From IMG/VR virus record IMGVR_UViG_3300015360_000004, positions 1 to 60,283 of that record: a stretch of 60,283 nucleotides of DNA. One strand, 5' to 3'. The position numbers and the translations under genes are program-made. The DNA comes from a virus. Of the stretch, positions 44,529 through 54,170 are shown in pieces (the stretch's first letter is position 1; each line of letters begins with the position of its first letter). Below the pieces are notes generated by a model, which was not told the origin of the DNA, ran no database searches, and saw nothing but the letters and a program-made list of their open reading frames with translations.

Positions 44529-47500
44529 TTATCTCCCGTTTCCTGTTCCCTCCCCGTCGGCGTGTGAGCCGTCCGGGAAGTCGTAATCGCTGTTTACTCG
44601 CGTTCCAGGGCCACTCGCGTCGGCGTGGGTGCCCAATTCATTTGTAAGGCCATATGAGGTGTCCGGGAATACGTACTGCGCATTGGTGCGCGGACCGAAA
44701 CCGGCATCCCAGACATGGTCAATCTCGAATCCCGTCACGCCAGGAGGCAGCGGGATGTAGAGGGTAATTGTCGCAAGCCCGTCATAGAAGTCCGGCTGAA
44801 TCCCGATGACAAACCCGTATACCGTCGTATCGCCGGTATGAAAGGTCGTGCTCAACGAGACCTTGTCCATCAGCTTCAGCCGCCTGTCAACAGTGCCAGC
44901 CTCGTCCTGAAGGCCGTTGATGGACGTGTTGTGGATGACGTGTTTCATATGGGTCTTGAAGGAGAGCACCCAGGAGTTGTATACATTGAACCGGAGGTAC
45001 TTCGAAAGCAGCTGCTGCATCGCGACCTTGGGCTGAACGGCGCTGGCGTGGATGGTCGAGAGGTTTGGAAGGTCGCGCTCCACTTTCTCCCCGGTATTCG
45101 CGTTTACGTCGGTTGGCCGGTAAAACATCGGCATATCGATTGTCTTGGTCTGGTCAAACCCGGCCTCGTTCACCTTCCCGGCGACGGTGTAGAGCATGGT
45201 GGATACGCGGCACCGCTCCGCCAGGACATCCTCGTCTGCCCCATCCGGGGTGGAGACGACACCCGTCGTCGCGTCCAGGATTTGACGACCGTAGCCGGAG
45301 GCGATTTTCCGGTTGAGGGAAAGGTCCCAGCCGACCACCATCTCCTCGGTGAACCCGCCCTTGAAGGTCCCGGCGTCATCTGCGACTGGCTCATAATTGT
45401 ACCTGAGCTTAAACTTCTGGAAAACCTCGTTGGCCTTCCGGAAATCCGGCTTGGAGAGGGTGTTCTTGAGGATGTTGGAGTCATTGAACGCGAATACCGT
45501 GGGAACGTCCGGCTCCTCTATGTCCAAAGTCCTGAGGTAAAGTCCGTCGACCGGGGTGATGGTGAAGCACCCCCAGATGTTCCTGGCGAGCAGGAGCAGG
45601 AGCTCATTCACCGACATCGCGTTGTTCGTCTGCAGCCGCCATATCCAGGTGTCGCGGCCGCGCATCTCGTTTCCTATGTACGTCGGAACCGTACCCAGGG
45701 TCTTCTTGAGGATGTAGTTGGTGACGTGCTTGGCCTTCTCGACGATGAGCGCGGAGGCCGTGCCGGTCACGGCCGCGTCTTCCACTGTCACGCCTCCGTC
45801 AATTCTGGCGTACTGCGGCTTGGAGAGTCCTCCCTGAAACACCTTAGTGAACTCCAGGTAGTATGCGGACTTGTGCTGGGCGACCTCGGACCATGTCTGG
45901 CCGGGAGGGCCTCCGATGCCAAGCCTGTACCCCCACCGCGTATTGCCGGAATACTTCACGTCGACGGAGTCGTTGTTGGTAACGGCGAAGACTATGTAGT
46001 CTACCTCCTTCCACTCCTGGGCGTCATCCTCGAACAGGTAGTCGGGTATTTTCCAGAGGCTCTTGCCTGTGTAGAGGCCGGTGGAGGTGGGCGCCGAGCT
46101 GTCACTGTCATAGTTGGCGTCATTGCCGCCCTTGGAGGTCGGGAGGTTCAGGAAACGGGCGTACGCCCCCCATCCGGAGGCGTCTGGAATTGCGTGCGGC
46201 TGCATCGCCTCATACTGGGCGATGATGAACGACTTCCCGTCGCGGCGAATAGCCCGAGCCTGTATGATGAAGTTCACCGGCTCTTTTCTTGCTAGCGCCG
46301 ACATGCCTGTGTATGACCTGACGACGAAGTCCGCGAGTATGCGAACGTCCTTGGCCCCGGAGAGGTCCGGCAGCTTCTTATGGTCTATGGCCAGCGTCCA
46401 GGTGAACAGGGCGGAAGCCGGCAGAAATTGGCCGTTGAAAGGCTGCGTCGTACGCGAGACTATTCCCCAGCTGAGAAGCTGATTGAACTGATTTACATCC
46501 GTGTCGGTGACGGTCGTGTTCCTGGGAGTGACGGAGGAGTCTACGAGCTGCTTGAGGTCCCATGCCCCGTTGAGTTCGGCGTCCGTTCTCCTCCACCAGG
46601 TATCCGCCGTCGTCCCCAGCGTGTTATACTTGAATGCGACCTTGAATACGTAGGGTTGGTCATTGCTGAGTCCGGGGACCGTGTAGTACCCGGCGGTTGC
46701 GTCAGCGCCCGCGCGCGTCGCGATAAGCACGGAGCCATGATAAATCTTGACCTCGGAGAGGGTGGACGGAACCGCCCAGGCTAGATTGGCCGAGGAGTCG
46801 TCCCAAACACCGGCAAGTCCGTTCTGCCCGTTGGGGATGGCGACGCACTTCCCGCGGTTTGTCTCGATGTCCCCGATTCCCTTTCCGGCCGCGTTGACCA
46901 TGTAGACCACGTATTTGTATTCATAGTCGGTGTTCTGGTTAAGGCCGACGTTATCGACGAAGAAGTGCTGAGTTGGCGAGATGCCCGTAATGGTTCGGTC
47001 CAGCGTAACAGAGACGCTCTTGGACGTTGTGACGGACATGCTGGCGACCCCGGCAACCCCCACGCGGGTCTTGCCCTCGCGCTTCTTGTACCTGTACCGC
47101 TTAAGCGTGAATGTCGTAGCCTGGATGCTGGGGGTCCACAGGATGACGACCTGGTTCTGGGAGAACACGGCGCGGGCGTGCTGGTAGTCATCGCTCCAGA
47201 AAAGCTTGGCGAACGCCTTCTGCTCCGAGTCGCTGGCTGATTTGAAGTCCGAGGGGAGGTCATGCGGGGTGACCTTTATATCGGGGGACTGCGGCCCGGT
47301 CGGCGTGAACCCGAAATCATAGGTCCAGTACGTAGAGCTGAGCTCCCCAATCAGCCTGTACACCGCGCCCATGGCATTGGCCTGAAGGCTCACGGCGTGG
47401 TTGGATATGACATTCCCGACGTTGTCCACGTCCAGGAAATCAACGTCGACCGTTACCTGGTTGGCATCGGAGTCCGTCGGCCTGTAGATGTGGTCTGGCA

Positions 47501-49115
47501 CCTCCTCTAGCTCGTCGATGTCATTCAGGGAGAACAACTCCAGCGGCATGGCGTCCACGGATGAGTCCTTGAGGTAGCCGTTCGCCTGTAGGCCAACCAC
47601 CGGGTCGTCGTCGACTATCAGGCGGACATTCGCCATTTGGAGCAGGTAAATCGTCGTGGCGTCAGGGGGATTCTCGAACACCGAGGAAATCGTCAAGCCG
47701 GTGACGCCGGAGGATATGCTTGCGAGCGCCGTCACCTTCTTCATCCGGCCTATGTCCGCGTTCCCGGTCTGCTGCTTCACCTGGAGGTAGAGGGTCTTGG
47801 TGTCCGAACCGGCCGGATAGGTGGATGCAGTGTACCCAAGCAGCTCTGAAAATTCGGATATGTCGACGTTAACGCGAATCTGGAGGCTGGAGATTGAGTT
47901 ATGGCTGAAATACCTGCGGCCGTTCGGAAACGCCTGGGGTAGAAGGGTGAAGTTCACCGGCTGAAGCCTTCCCCTGTCCCACCGGCCGAGGGTCACCTGC
48001 GCCGGCTTCTCGGACTGCTCCTTGGCGCAGTCGGTCCAGACCTGGCCGACCGTTTTCTCGGGGAACGTCTTGGTCTCGTTCAGGAGCCTGGGCTCCACCT
48101 CGAAGACGTAGTTCGAGTAGTCGAAGCTGTTCTTGTAGTTGTAACCGGTCCTGATTTGCTTCATCACGCCCGCGGAGCGGTCATAGGCCTTGAGCTTGAC
48201 CTTCGCGCCGTACAGGTTGATGCGGTTATCCACGATGAAGCTGTGGAACAGCGAGGAGTTGTTGAGGGCGAAGGAGAACCCCTCCAATCGTTCGACGGCC
48301 GGGCCGTTCCTGGGGTCGATGTTGTAGTTTGGGAACTTTATCCCATCCTTGTTGAGGACACCGGATTTCCAGGTGTGGCTTTCGGCCCCGGTAGAGGAGC
48401 TGCTTATGTCAGCGAATGAGGACAGGTAGAAGACCCCGCGGTAGAAGCCGAGGGAGGCATCATCATCCGCGACGACGTAAAGCACCGACCAGTCCCTCGT
48501 GGTACCGTCGAACAGGCAGACCTGCCCGCTGCCGGTGGTGTAGCCGATGGCTCCTCCCTGAACGAGGAGGTGGGTGGGAAGGTCGGGGAGCTCATTATTA
48601 ATGTAGGACGCGTTTATGGTGTCGATTTCCACGCAGAAGTCATAGAGCGAGGTGTCCGCCGCATTAGGCATGGCGGTGTCGGTGAGCCCGACCCAGGCGA
48701 GCTTTATCCCGACGGCGTAGAGGGAGTCGTTCACGGAGAAGTCCGCCTCGCCTTGGTCGCGCCATTCGACTATGGATGCGTAGAAGACGTCGGACCCGAC
48801 CATGTCGTCAAGGCCCCACGGGTTCTCCGCGTCATTCTCCAGTTCGAACCGAATGACGCTGCCGACATTCGCCGTTAGGTAGGAGCTCAGGACGAAGTAA
48901 TCCGCCTTCAGGAGGTCGACGAACTCAAGCTCGGCCGTCCACTCCTGCCTAGCGCCGAAGTCGACGGTGTCTACCGAGCCGTCATTCATGACGAGCATCT
49001 TGAAGGTTTCCGCGAACGGGTACTCCGGTCCCTTGTGGCCGAGCGATATTTTCAGGGATATGTCATAGACGTCATCGGATACAGCTCCAAGTTTCATTTT
49101 AAGAGACCCCCGCAA
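44529..49115 (-). CDS. central tail tip / tail host-specificity protein (J-like)
   Basis: 1528 residues. N-terminal half has beta-rich tip domains with repeated Ig/FnIII-like modules; about 690-760 and 790-850 contain the FnIII-like QVVILWTPSIQATTFTLKRY and VPGLSNDQPYVFKVAFKYNT. Further C-terminal part (WSEVAQHKSAYYLEFTKVFQ, KHVTNYILKKTLG, VAMQQLLSKYLRFNVYNSW) resembles a phage tail hub. Sits between the distal-tail-like protein and the fibre, the place of lambda J. Together with the fibre it forms the adsorption apparatus. Confidence 0.78.
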   Translation of the reverse strand: MRGSLKMKLGAVSDDVYDISLKISLGHKGPEYPFAETFKMLVMNDGSVDTVDFGARQEWTAELEFVDLLKADYFVLSSYLTANVGSVIRFELENDAENPWGLDDMVGSDVFYASIVEWRDQGEADFSVNDSLYAVGIKLAWVGLTDTAMPNAADTSLYDFCVEIDTINASYINNELPDLPTHLLVQGGAIGYTTGSGQVCLFDGTTRDWSVLYVVADDDASLGFYRGVFYLSSFADISSSSTGAESHTWKSGVLNKDGIKFPNYNIDPRNGPAVERLEGFSFALNNSSLFHSFIVDNRINLYGAKVKLKAYDRSAGVMKQIRTGYNYKNSFDYSNYVFEVEPRLLNETKTFPEKTVGQVWTDCAKEQSEKPAQVTLGRWDRGRLQPVNFTLLPQAFPNGRRYFSHNSISSLQIRVNVDISEFSELLGYTASTYPAGSDTKTLYLQVKQQTGNADIGRMKKVTALASISSGVTGLTISSVFENPPDATTIYLLQMANVRLIVDDDPVVGLQANGYLKDSSVDAMPLELFSLNDIDELEEVPDHIYRPTDSDANQVTVDVDFLDVDNVGNVISNHAVSLQANAMGAVYRLIGELSSTYWTYDFGFTPTGPQSPDIKVTPHDLPSDFKSASDSEQKAFAKLFWSDDYQHARAVFSQNQVVILWTPSIQATTFTLKRYRYKKREGKTRVGVAGVASMSVTTSKSVSVTLDRTITGISPTQHFFVDNVGLNQNTDYEYKYVVYMVNAAGKGIGDIETNRGKCVAIPNGQNGLAGVWDDSSANLAWAVPSTLSEVKIYHGSVLIATRAGADATAGYYTVPGLSNDQPYVFKVAFKYNTLGTTADTWWRRTDAELNGAWDLKQLVDSSVTPRNTTVTDTDVNQFNQLLSWGIVSRTTQPFNGQFLPASALFTWTLAIDHKKLPDLSGAKDVRILADFVVRSYTGMSALARKEPVNFIIQARAIRRDGKSFIIAQYEAMQPHAIPDASGWGAYARFLNLPTSKGGNDANYDSDSSAPTSTGLYTGKSLWKIPDYLFEDDAQEWKEVDYIVFAVTNNDSVDVKYSGNTRWGYRLGIGGPPGQTWSEVAQHKSAYYLEFTKVFQGGLSKPQYARIDGGVTVEDAAVTGTASALIVEKAKHVTNYILKKTLGTVPTYIGNEMRGRDTWIWRLQTNNAMSVNELLLLLARNIWGCFTITPVDGLYLRTLDIEEPDVPTVFAFNDSNILKNTLSKPDFRKANEVFQKFKLRYNYEPVADDAGTFKGGFTEEMVVGWDLSLNRKIASGYGRQILDATTGVVSTPDGADEDVLAERCRVSTMLYTVAGKVNEAGFDQTKTIDMPMFYRPTDVNANTGEKVERDLPNLSTIHASAVQPKVAMQQLLSKYLRFNVYNSWVLSFKTHMKHVIHNTSINGLQDEAGTVDRRLKLMDKVSLSTTFHTGDTTVYGFVIGIQPDFYDGLATITLYIPLPPGVTGFEIDHVWDAGFGPRTNAQYVFPDTSYGLTNELGTHADASGPGTRVNSDYDFPDGSHADGEGTGNGR

Positions 49116-50115
49116 CTTGCTTGAATCGAACGTCTATGCGCCATTTCCTGTCGAACTCCTTGAACGGCGGCTGGTAGCCGACGCAGTAAACCGTATTGAC
49201 CGTGTATGCATCTCCGAATGGGTGTGCGCCCGGTGTGGAGATATCGAAGGTGCTCGCGTAGTAAGCTCGTAGGTATTCCATGAAGTAGCCGAAGACGCTC
49301 TGGTCCACGCGAAACTTCAGCGTGCAGTATTTCTCGTTTCCCTCACGCGCCGTGACCTTCCAAGCCCGTGCGTCGGTTGCGTGGACGAGCCTGTCGGCGA
49401 TTGGCTCAGGCACAATCGGGTAGAGCAGCTCGACGCCAGCCTGCGGGAATCCGATGCCCTGGCATGAACCAGGAAGGTCGAGACCGGTGATATAAAGCTG
49501 CTCGACGGTCATGGCCGAGCCGGGGCCAGGGGAAACTGGCCCATTAATGAATAGATTCACGGTCGGCCAAGAAGACAGGAGGAACAAGGGGTCTATCTCA
49601 CTATGGTCGATGCCGGCGGCGGGTATTTGAAGGCGATGTGTCAGGGTGTAGTATCCAGCAACCGGCGCTTCCGAAACAGTGAGGGTAATGATGACGCCGT
49701 ATGTAGTGAGCGAGGCTAAGTTTCCGGACTCGTAAAGGGTCGTGATATAATGATTCATCACATACCTCGGCGTTGTGTAGTGGGGGACGAACCAAACTCC
49801 ATCCGGTACGGCGGCGCTTGGGTTAACTCCGGATGCGCCGCGGGCAAGGCCCATACCTCCGCCAATCCATAGGCTCCCTAAGATGCTGGAGCTTCCGCTG
49901 TCGGAGATGGTAAAAGCCATTTCGGCTTTCAAGCCCGCCGGGTTTAAGCCGGTCATGACGACATGGTCGGTTATGGTGTTCCCGACGAAGGTGAGCTGGT
50001 TCGGGTCTGTGAAATTCCCATTGACAACGACATTGAAATCCGCCGAGAGAAAGTTGGGAGCGCTATAATAGGTCTGCCCGAGTACGCAGGCCGCCGGGTG
50101 GAGAGGGAGGCTCAC
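49099..50115 (-). CDS. distal tail protein (Dit-like)
   Basis: 338 residues. N-terminal half is strand-rich (NVVVNGNFTDPNQLTFVGNT, KAEMAFTISDSGSSSILGSL). The C-terminal GYFMEYLRAYYASTFDISTP, HPFGDAYTVNTVYCVGYQPP, RKWRIDVRFKQV resembles tail-tube-joined hub proteins. Between tape measure and tip is the standard site for Dit. The 17-base overlap with the tip gene suggests coupled translation. Confidence 0.7.
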   Translation of the reverse strand: MSLPLHPAACVLGQTYYSAPNFLSADFNVVVNGNFTDPNQLTFVGNTITDHVVMTGLNPAGLKAEMAFTISDSGSSSILGSLWIGGGMGLARGASGVNPSAAVPDGVWFVPHYTTPRYVMNHYITTLYESGNLASLTTYGVIITLTVSEAPVAGYYTLTHRLQIPAAGIDHSEIDPLFLLSSWPTVNLFINGPVSPGPGSAMTVEQLYITGLDLPGSCQGIGFPQAGVELLYPIVPEPIADRLVHATDARAWKVTAREGNEKYCTLKFRVDQSVFGYFMEYLRAYYASTFDISTPGAHPFGDAYTVNTVYCVGYQPPFKEFDRKWRIDVRFKQVAGVS

Positions 50116-51761
50116 TTGTAGCCCTTCTTCTGCTGCTGACCGTACCAGCGGAAGAAGTTGTCCTTGTCCCGGTCCAGCGCCTCGACGATGGAAACCGTGG
50201 AACCGCCTGAGTTGGTGATGTGGTTTGTCGGGGCATAGTGAATCTCGTTCACCACGTTGTAGACCGGGGACTTCCCGTTATTCAGCTCATTGATGCGGCC
50301 GACCCCGAGCAGGTTGCTCGCCCTGCCGTTCAGCAGAGCCTCCTGACCTCCGCCCCCGTCATTTACCCGAACCAAAGAATCCCTCCCAGGAAAGAACGGA
50401 GTTCCACTCTTTAGCGGGGTCGCGGCGACCTTGGCCGCCTGTGCGGCTCCGAGGACGCCGATGGAGGCCGCGAGGACCAATCCCGGTATTCCCGCCGCCG
50501 TGACCGCCATGATGCCGCGCGCGGTGTTTACTCCGATTTCGGCCATGGCAAGGGCCTTAAGCAGGGCACCTTGCTTCTTATTCATTCCCGCGACGAGGGT
50601 CGCCGCGCTAAGGAGGTTGGAGGCGGTGTCCATCGCCGCCTCGGTCTTCATCTGCTTCTCTTTGCGGGCGAGGGCTATGCGCTGGTTCGTCTGCATCTCG
50701 TCAATCTTTGTCTTGTCCATGCCGAGCTTCTGCGCCTGCTTGAGCAGTTCCTGGTAATGGGCCTCGGTCATTTCCTCTTCACGGAGGAAGTCGTTCTGGA
50801 TAGTGGCGAACTTGGATTCCGACAGCTCCGCCTGGAGTTCCTTCTCGAAGGCGGCGCGGTCCTTGGTCAGCTGCTCCAAGGCCTTCATCTTCTCCTCGTT
50901 CTCCAGCTTCGCGTTCGCCTTGTTTACCACGTCCTGCTCCATGCCCTGCGCGGCGGCCGGGTTATTCCTTTGAAGGTCGAGGAACGCACCCATCTTCCGG
51001 GAGCGGATGGCGGCCTGGGCGTCGATGGTGGAGGTCTTCTTCTCTGGCGCGTCCCCGAACAAGCCGTCGGTCTGCTTCGTGTATTTCCCGATGCCATCAA
51101 GGCCGCCCTTCAGGGTGGCCACCGTCTTGCCGACCTTGCCGAAGTTTGCCACGGCTTTCTCCGCCATGCTTGTGGAGGCCTTGTCCCACTTGTCTGCGGT
51201 GTCCTGGGAGGCGAGCCCCAGCTTGGCGAGCCCGCCCAGAATCATCGCGCCGGCGTTGAGGAACCCGGAAGACGCCATTTGGAAGACGCCTATCAGGCTG
51301 AAGAAGGCGTCGGAAATCGCCGAGCCGCCCAGGATGAACGCGAAACGGACCTTGTCCCAGTTCTTGATGATGAAGTCCATCGCCTTGATGAGCATCGGGG
51401 TCGCCTTCTCGGCGATTTCGGTGAACAGGGAGTTGGCTTTGCCCTTCAGCTGCTCGAACATTCCTGCGAGCTTTGGGGAGTTCTTGGTGGCCGCCTCAAA
51501 CACCTTGAAGATGCTCTGCTCCAGCATGTTCATTATCTTCTGCACTCCGGCGAACTTGAGCAGCTCCTTAAAGATTCCGCCGCCATTCCCGATTGGCCGG
51601 GAGGCCGCCTTCGTCAGTTTATCCCATGCGGATTCCAGGGCACTGACCTTGGACTTTCCCTGTCCTGTCATGCGCGTGATGTTCTGGTTTATCCGGTCGA
51701 TGTTCTTGCTGATGTGGTCCATCAGCCGTGCTTCCATCGTAAGGACTGCGTCGGCGGCCAT
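50112..51761 (-). CDS. tail tape measure protein
   Basis: 549 residues. Sets tail length and is ejected with DNA. N-terminal helical part (LMDHISKNIDRINQNITRMT), hydrophobic segments DKVRFAFILGGSAISDAFFS and LVLAASIGVLGAAQAAKVAA, a long coiled-coil centre (KANAKLENEEKMKALEQLTK, RAAFEKELQAELSESK), and a C-terminal Asn/His-rich end. Rather short for a tape measure, so the tail should be short. It follows the tail-chaperone genes. GTGs and ATGs nearby leave the start at 51761 well placed. Confidence 0.88.
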   Translation of the reverse strand: MAADAVLTMEARLMDHISKNIDRINQNITRMTGQGKSKVSALESAWDKLTKAASRPIGNGGGIFKELLKFAGVQKIMNMLEQSIFKVFEAATKNSPKLAGMFEQLKGKANSLFTEIAEKATPMLIKAMDFIIKNWDKVRFAFILGGSAISDAFFSLIGVFQMASSGFLNAGAMILGGLAKLGLASQDTADKWDKASTSMAEKAVANFGKVGKTVATLKGGLDGIGKYTKQTDGLFGDAPEKKTSTIDAQAAIRSRKMGAFLDLQRNNPAAAQGMEQDVVNKANAKLENEEKMKALEQLTKDRAAFEKELQAELSESKFATIQNDFLREEEMTEAHYQELLKQAQKLGMDKTKIDEMQTNQRIALARKEKQMKTEAAMDTASNLLSAATLVAGMNKKQGALLKALAMAEIGVNTARGIMAVTAAGIPGLVLAASIGVLGAAQAAKVAATPLKSGTPFFPGRDSLVRVNDGGGGQEALLNGRASNLLGVGRINELNNGKSPVYNVVNEIHYAPTNHITNSGGSTVSIVEALDRDKDNFFRWYGQQQKKGYK

Positions 51762-51764
51762 TGA

Positions 51765-52106
51765 CTATCTCCCGTTCTTTTTCATTTCGTATTCGGACTT
51801 CTTGCCCAGGTAGTAGGAGCGAGCCAGGAGGTACCTCCTCGGCCTGTCCTTGAGCCGTGGAACCGGACAACCCGGGAAGTCCTGCTCGTACTCGTAGAGT
51901 TGCCACCAGTACAGGACCGAGTCCGGTATGTGGGCAATCACGCAGCACATATAGCGGATGTGCTGGCCGTTTTCCTTTTCCTCCGCGCTTGGCAGACCAG
52001 AGGGCTTAAAGCAGGTTCGCTCTAGCTTTTCGTCGTATCCATGGTCGCACCAAGGCTGGTGCGGCCGAAGGATGCCGGCGTGAATGCCAGCTAGAAGCCT
52101 AAACCT
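51765..52106 (-). CDS. tail assembly chaperone, downstream frame (T-like extension, -1 frameshift)
   Basis: The frame is open from 52159 down to the stop at 51765. It encodes HQPWCDHGYDEKLERTCFKP, SGLPSAEEKENGQHIRYMCC, WWQLYEYEQDFPGC and a basic end. The first ATG is at 51950, leaving ~45 credible residues upstream with no start codon or ribosome site. The frame is -1 relative to the gene at 52091, as in lambda G/GT. The best slip site I see is AGGTTTA at 52100-52106 (minus strand), near-canonical. Required for tube-tape measure assembly. If a start exists, it might be ATT or the ATG at 51950. Confidence 0.6.
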   Translation of the reverse strand, partial: RFRLLAGIHAGILRPHQPWCDHGYDEKLERTCFKPSGLPSAEEKENGQHIRYMCCVIAHIPDSVLYWWQLYEYEQDFPGCPVPRLKDRPRRYLLARSYYLGKKSEYEMKKNGR

Positions 52107-52585
52107 GCGAGTTCCTCTGGAGTGAGGATGGAGCGCTCGTTGATGGCGTCCTGGAGTTCAATCTGAAGCAAAACGGGAAAGGCCTCCAGGTGCTTTTCGC
52201 GCAGGAGGCCATCCGTTCCTATAAAATTCGGATTGAACTTGATTTCCGTCCCGTCCTGTTGCCAGAAGTTACGCCAGCCCTTGATGCCGGAGCGCAGGGT
52301 GAGCAGCCGCTCCTTGCCTGATTCCAGGTGGAGGGTCGGCTTCTTTTGGTCGTTGTCATAGGATAGGTACCCTGCGTCGTTTTCCAGCTTTGAGGCTTCG
52401 ACGCCGTTCTTGCCCTTGAGGATGTAAACGGTCCACAGTTCCTTGGGGAAGACGTATGAGCCGTCGGGGTTCAACGCGCGGAAGGCTTTTGGCACGTACG
52501 GGAAGGTGGAGTCGGTGTCGAATCCAAGGATTCCGGAGAGCGCGGCGCGCTGCTCCGGAGTGATGATGATGTCTTTGATTTCCAT
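52091..52585 (-). CDS. tail assembly chaperone (G-like)
   Basis: 164 residues. PEQRAALSGILGFDTDSTFP, YVPKAFRALNPDGSYVFPKE, LWTVYILKGKNGVEASKLEN. Sits between tail tube and tape measure like other G proteins. C-terminal INERSILTPEELAGLGF ends where the downstream frame takes over. The protein presumably binds the tape measure and is not in the virion. Assigned by position and by the frameshift layout; sequence similarity is weak. Confidence 0.68.
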   Translation of the reverse strand: MEIKDIIITPEQRAALSGILGFDTDSTFPYVPKAFRALNPDGSYVFPKELWTVYILKGKNGVEASKLENDAGYLSYDNDQKKPTLHLESGKERLLTLRSGIKGWRNFWQQDGTEIKFNPNFIGTDGLLREKHLEAFPVLLQIELQDAINERSILTPEELAGLGF

Positions 52586-52618
52586 AGCTTACCTCGAATA
52601 GGCTAAGGGTTTATAGTC

Positions 52619-52637
52619 GTCCCGGACCCGCCGGGAC
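52619..52637 (-). terminator. hairpin between tail tube and chaperone genes
   Basis: GTCCCGG-ACCCG-CCGGGAC (7-bp stem) in the 63-base gap after the tube gene, no T-run. It probably reduces expression of downstream genes relative to the abundant tube protein. Confidence 0.5.
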
Positions 52638-52647
52638 CTCGGGCAGA

Positions 52648-53613
52648 TTAGGCTCCCTGCAGGAGCTTCCATTCGTCTTCACCGGCCGCGGTGTTCTTCT
52701 TCAGGCCGAACTTCTTCTTTAGCACCCGATAGTTGTTCCGCTCCTCAGGACCGTTCTCGATGTACTGGGCCTTCGGCGCTGAGATGGTGAGCAGCGGGGT
52801 GGCGGAGAATGCGCAGGAGAACGCTCCGGTTGTGGACGCCTTCCACTGGGTGTACCAGGCCTCGGTGGCGAGCAGCTTCATCGACGGGTCGAGTTCCAGG
52901 GTCGGGTCGCGGCCGACAATCTGGAATCCCTTGATGCCGGTTGCGTTTGAGGGGTCGACGATGGGCTGGACGTCGTTTCCGAAGTCCAGGGTCATCTTGT
53001 CGATGTCCTGCGCGACGCCGCCATGGGTGAGGGTTGCCGACAGCACGCGGGCGGTGGTGGCGGTGGTCACGAGCGCGGGGACGATGATTGAGGCGAAGGC
53101 CCTGTCCGCGATGGATTGCAGCCGGCCCTTGAACTCGAACTCCATCCTGACGGGTTCACCGACCTGGTTGAGGACGAGCTTGCAATTGCCCATGCACCCG
53201 GCAAGGGTGATGACGAGCTGAACGGGGGTCGCCCCTTCGGAACGCTCGACGATTTCGATGGTGATGGGTTTCTGGGTGAGCTCGCTTGACGGCTCCCACT
53301 TCACGCCGGTCGTGCTGATTACGGTTTCCTTCGCCCCGCATGCCTGGAGCAGCTTCGAGTACGGGCCCGCGGTGTTTACGGAGGTCATGCCGGCGAGGTC
53401 CACGTAGAAGCTGACCGAACCGGACTGCTTCCCGATGATGGAGATGTCCTGGGAGAGGGTGCCGGTGGCGTACTTTCGCTTGTACTCGTTCATCTCGTGG
53501 CCGTACTGAATGCCGTCGGCCTGGAAGTCGTAATCGGCCGCCACCAGGGTCTCGGCGGTATACGCCGTGGCTTCCAGCTTGGCGCCGATGGTCATCATGT
53601 TGGGAAGCAGCAT
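52648..53613 (-). CDS. major tail tube protein
   Basis: 321 residues. Starts MLLPNMMTIGAKLEATAYTA, with KRKYATGTLSQDISIIGKQS and GSVSFYVDLAGMTSV. Beta-rich, of the size and position of phage tail tube proteins with an added C-terminal domain (NYRVLKKKFGLKKNTAAGED). Strong ribosome site AAGGAG before ATG 53613. It would be the main tail subunit after capsid protein. Confidence 0.78.
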   Translation of the reverse strand: MLLPNMMTIGAKLEATAYTAETLVAADYDFQADGIQYGHEMNEYKRKYATGTLSQDISIIGKQSGSVSFYVDLAGMTSVNTAGPYSKLLQACGAKETVISTTGVKWEPSSELTQKPITIEIVERSEGATPVQLVITLAGCMGNCKLVLNQVGEPVRMEFEFKGRLQSIADRAFASIIVPALVTTATTARVLSATLTHGGVAQDIDKMTLDFGNDVQPIVDPSNATGIKGFQIVGRDPTLELDPSMKLLATEAWYTQWKASTTGAFSCAFSATPLLTISAPKAQYIENGPEERNNYRVLKKKFGLKKNTAAGEDEWKLLQGA

Positions 53614-53699
53614 TCGAAAATCTCCTTGGTTTTACAGTTGAGGTAGGGCATGCTCTGTGACGGTGGCCGTCTGGGAAGCTCTGGAATCGCGGGGAAAGA

Positions 53700-54167
53700 C
53701 TAAAGCAGGGTGGTCGGGTCGGTAATCGACTGGGAGTAGTAGACTTCCAACTCGATGGTGACCGCGACGTTCGGCTTATTCACCGTCAGGTAGACTGGCG
53801 CATTGGACGAGAACATGAGCTCACGGCAGGTCCCGCTGATGGAGTACCCGGTAGCTGACGCGAGAAACAGTTTCTCCATGTCCTGGATGAAGTTGTCTAC
53901 GATGTCCTGTGCGTTCTTTGGCGCGACGAAATATGCGTCTAGCGAAATCGGAAGGACCTTGTCAATCGCCCCCCTGGATTCAGCCCGCTTGAGAACTCGC
54001 TCGGTGCCGAGAACGATGTTCACGCATGGGAAGTTCTTCATGTTCCCGAGGTCCACGTCCTCCGTGTTGACTTCGGCTACGTCCGTCAGGTAGTTTGAGC
54101 TCTTCCGAACAGTCCTGACCAACGTCGCCGCGGCCTTCCGGATGCGGGTTCTTACGGAGTCGGCCAT
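53700..54167 (-). CDS. tail terminator / completion protein
   Basis: 155 residues. RTRIRKAAATLVRTVRKSSN, FPCVNIVLGTERVLKRAESR, PISLDAYFVAPKNAQDIVDN, ending LEVYYSQSITDPTTLL. The mixed alpha/beta pattern with PxVxIxxG...DVxxxF resembles the U-like/DUF3168 tail terminator group. It lies just before the tail tube gene. Caps the tube at its head end. Confidence 0.7.
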   Translation of the reverse strand: MADSVRTRIRKAAATLVRTVRKSSNYLTDVAEVNTEDVDLGNMKNFPCVNIVLGTERVLKRAESRGAIDKVLPISLDAYFVAPKNAQDIVDNFIQDMEKLFLASATGYSISGTCRELMFSSNAPVYLTVNKPNVAVTIELEVYYSQSITDPTTLL

Positions 54168-54170
54168 CCG

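Noticed and set aside
44715-46295. 526-codon plus-strand frame
   Set aside because: Antisense to the tail tip gene, with no ribosome site and no recognisable domain.
50571-51764. 397-codon plus-strand frame
   Set aside because: Leu/His/Gly-rich antisense of the tape-measure gene.
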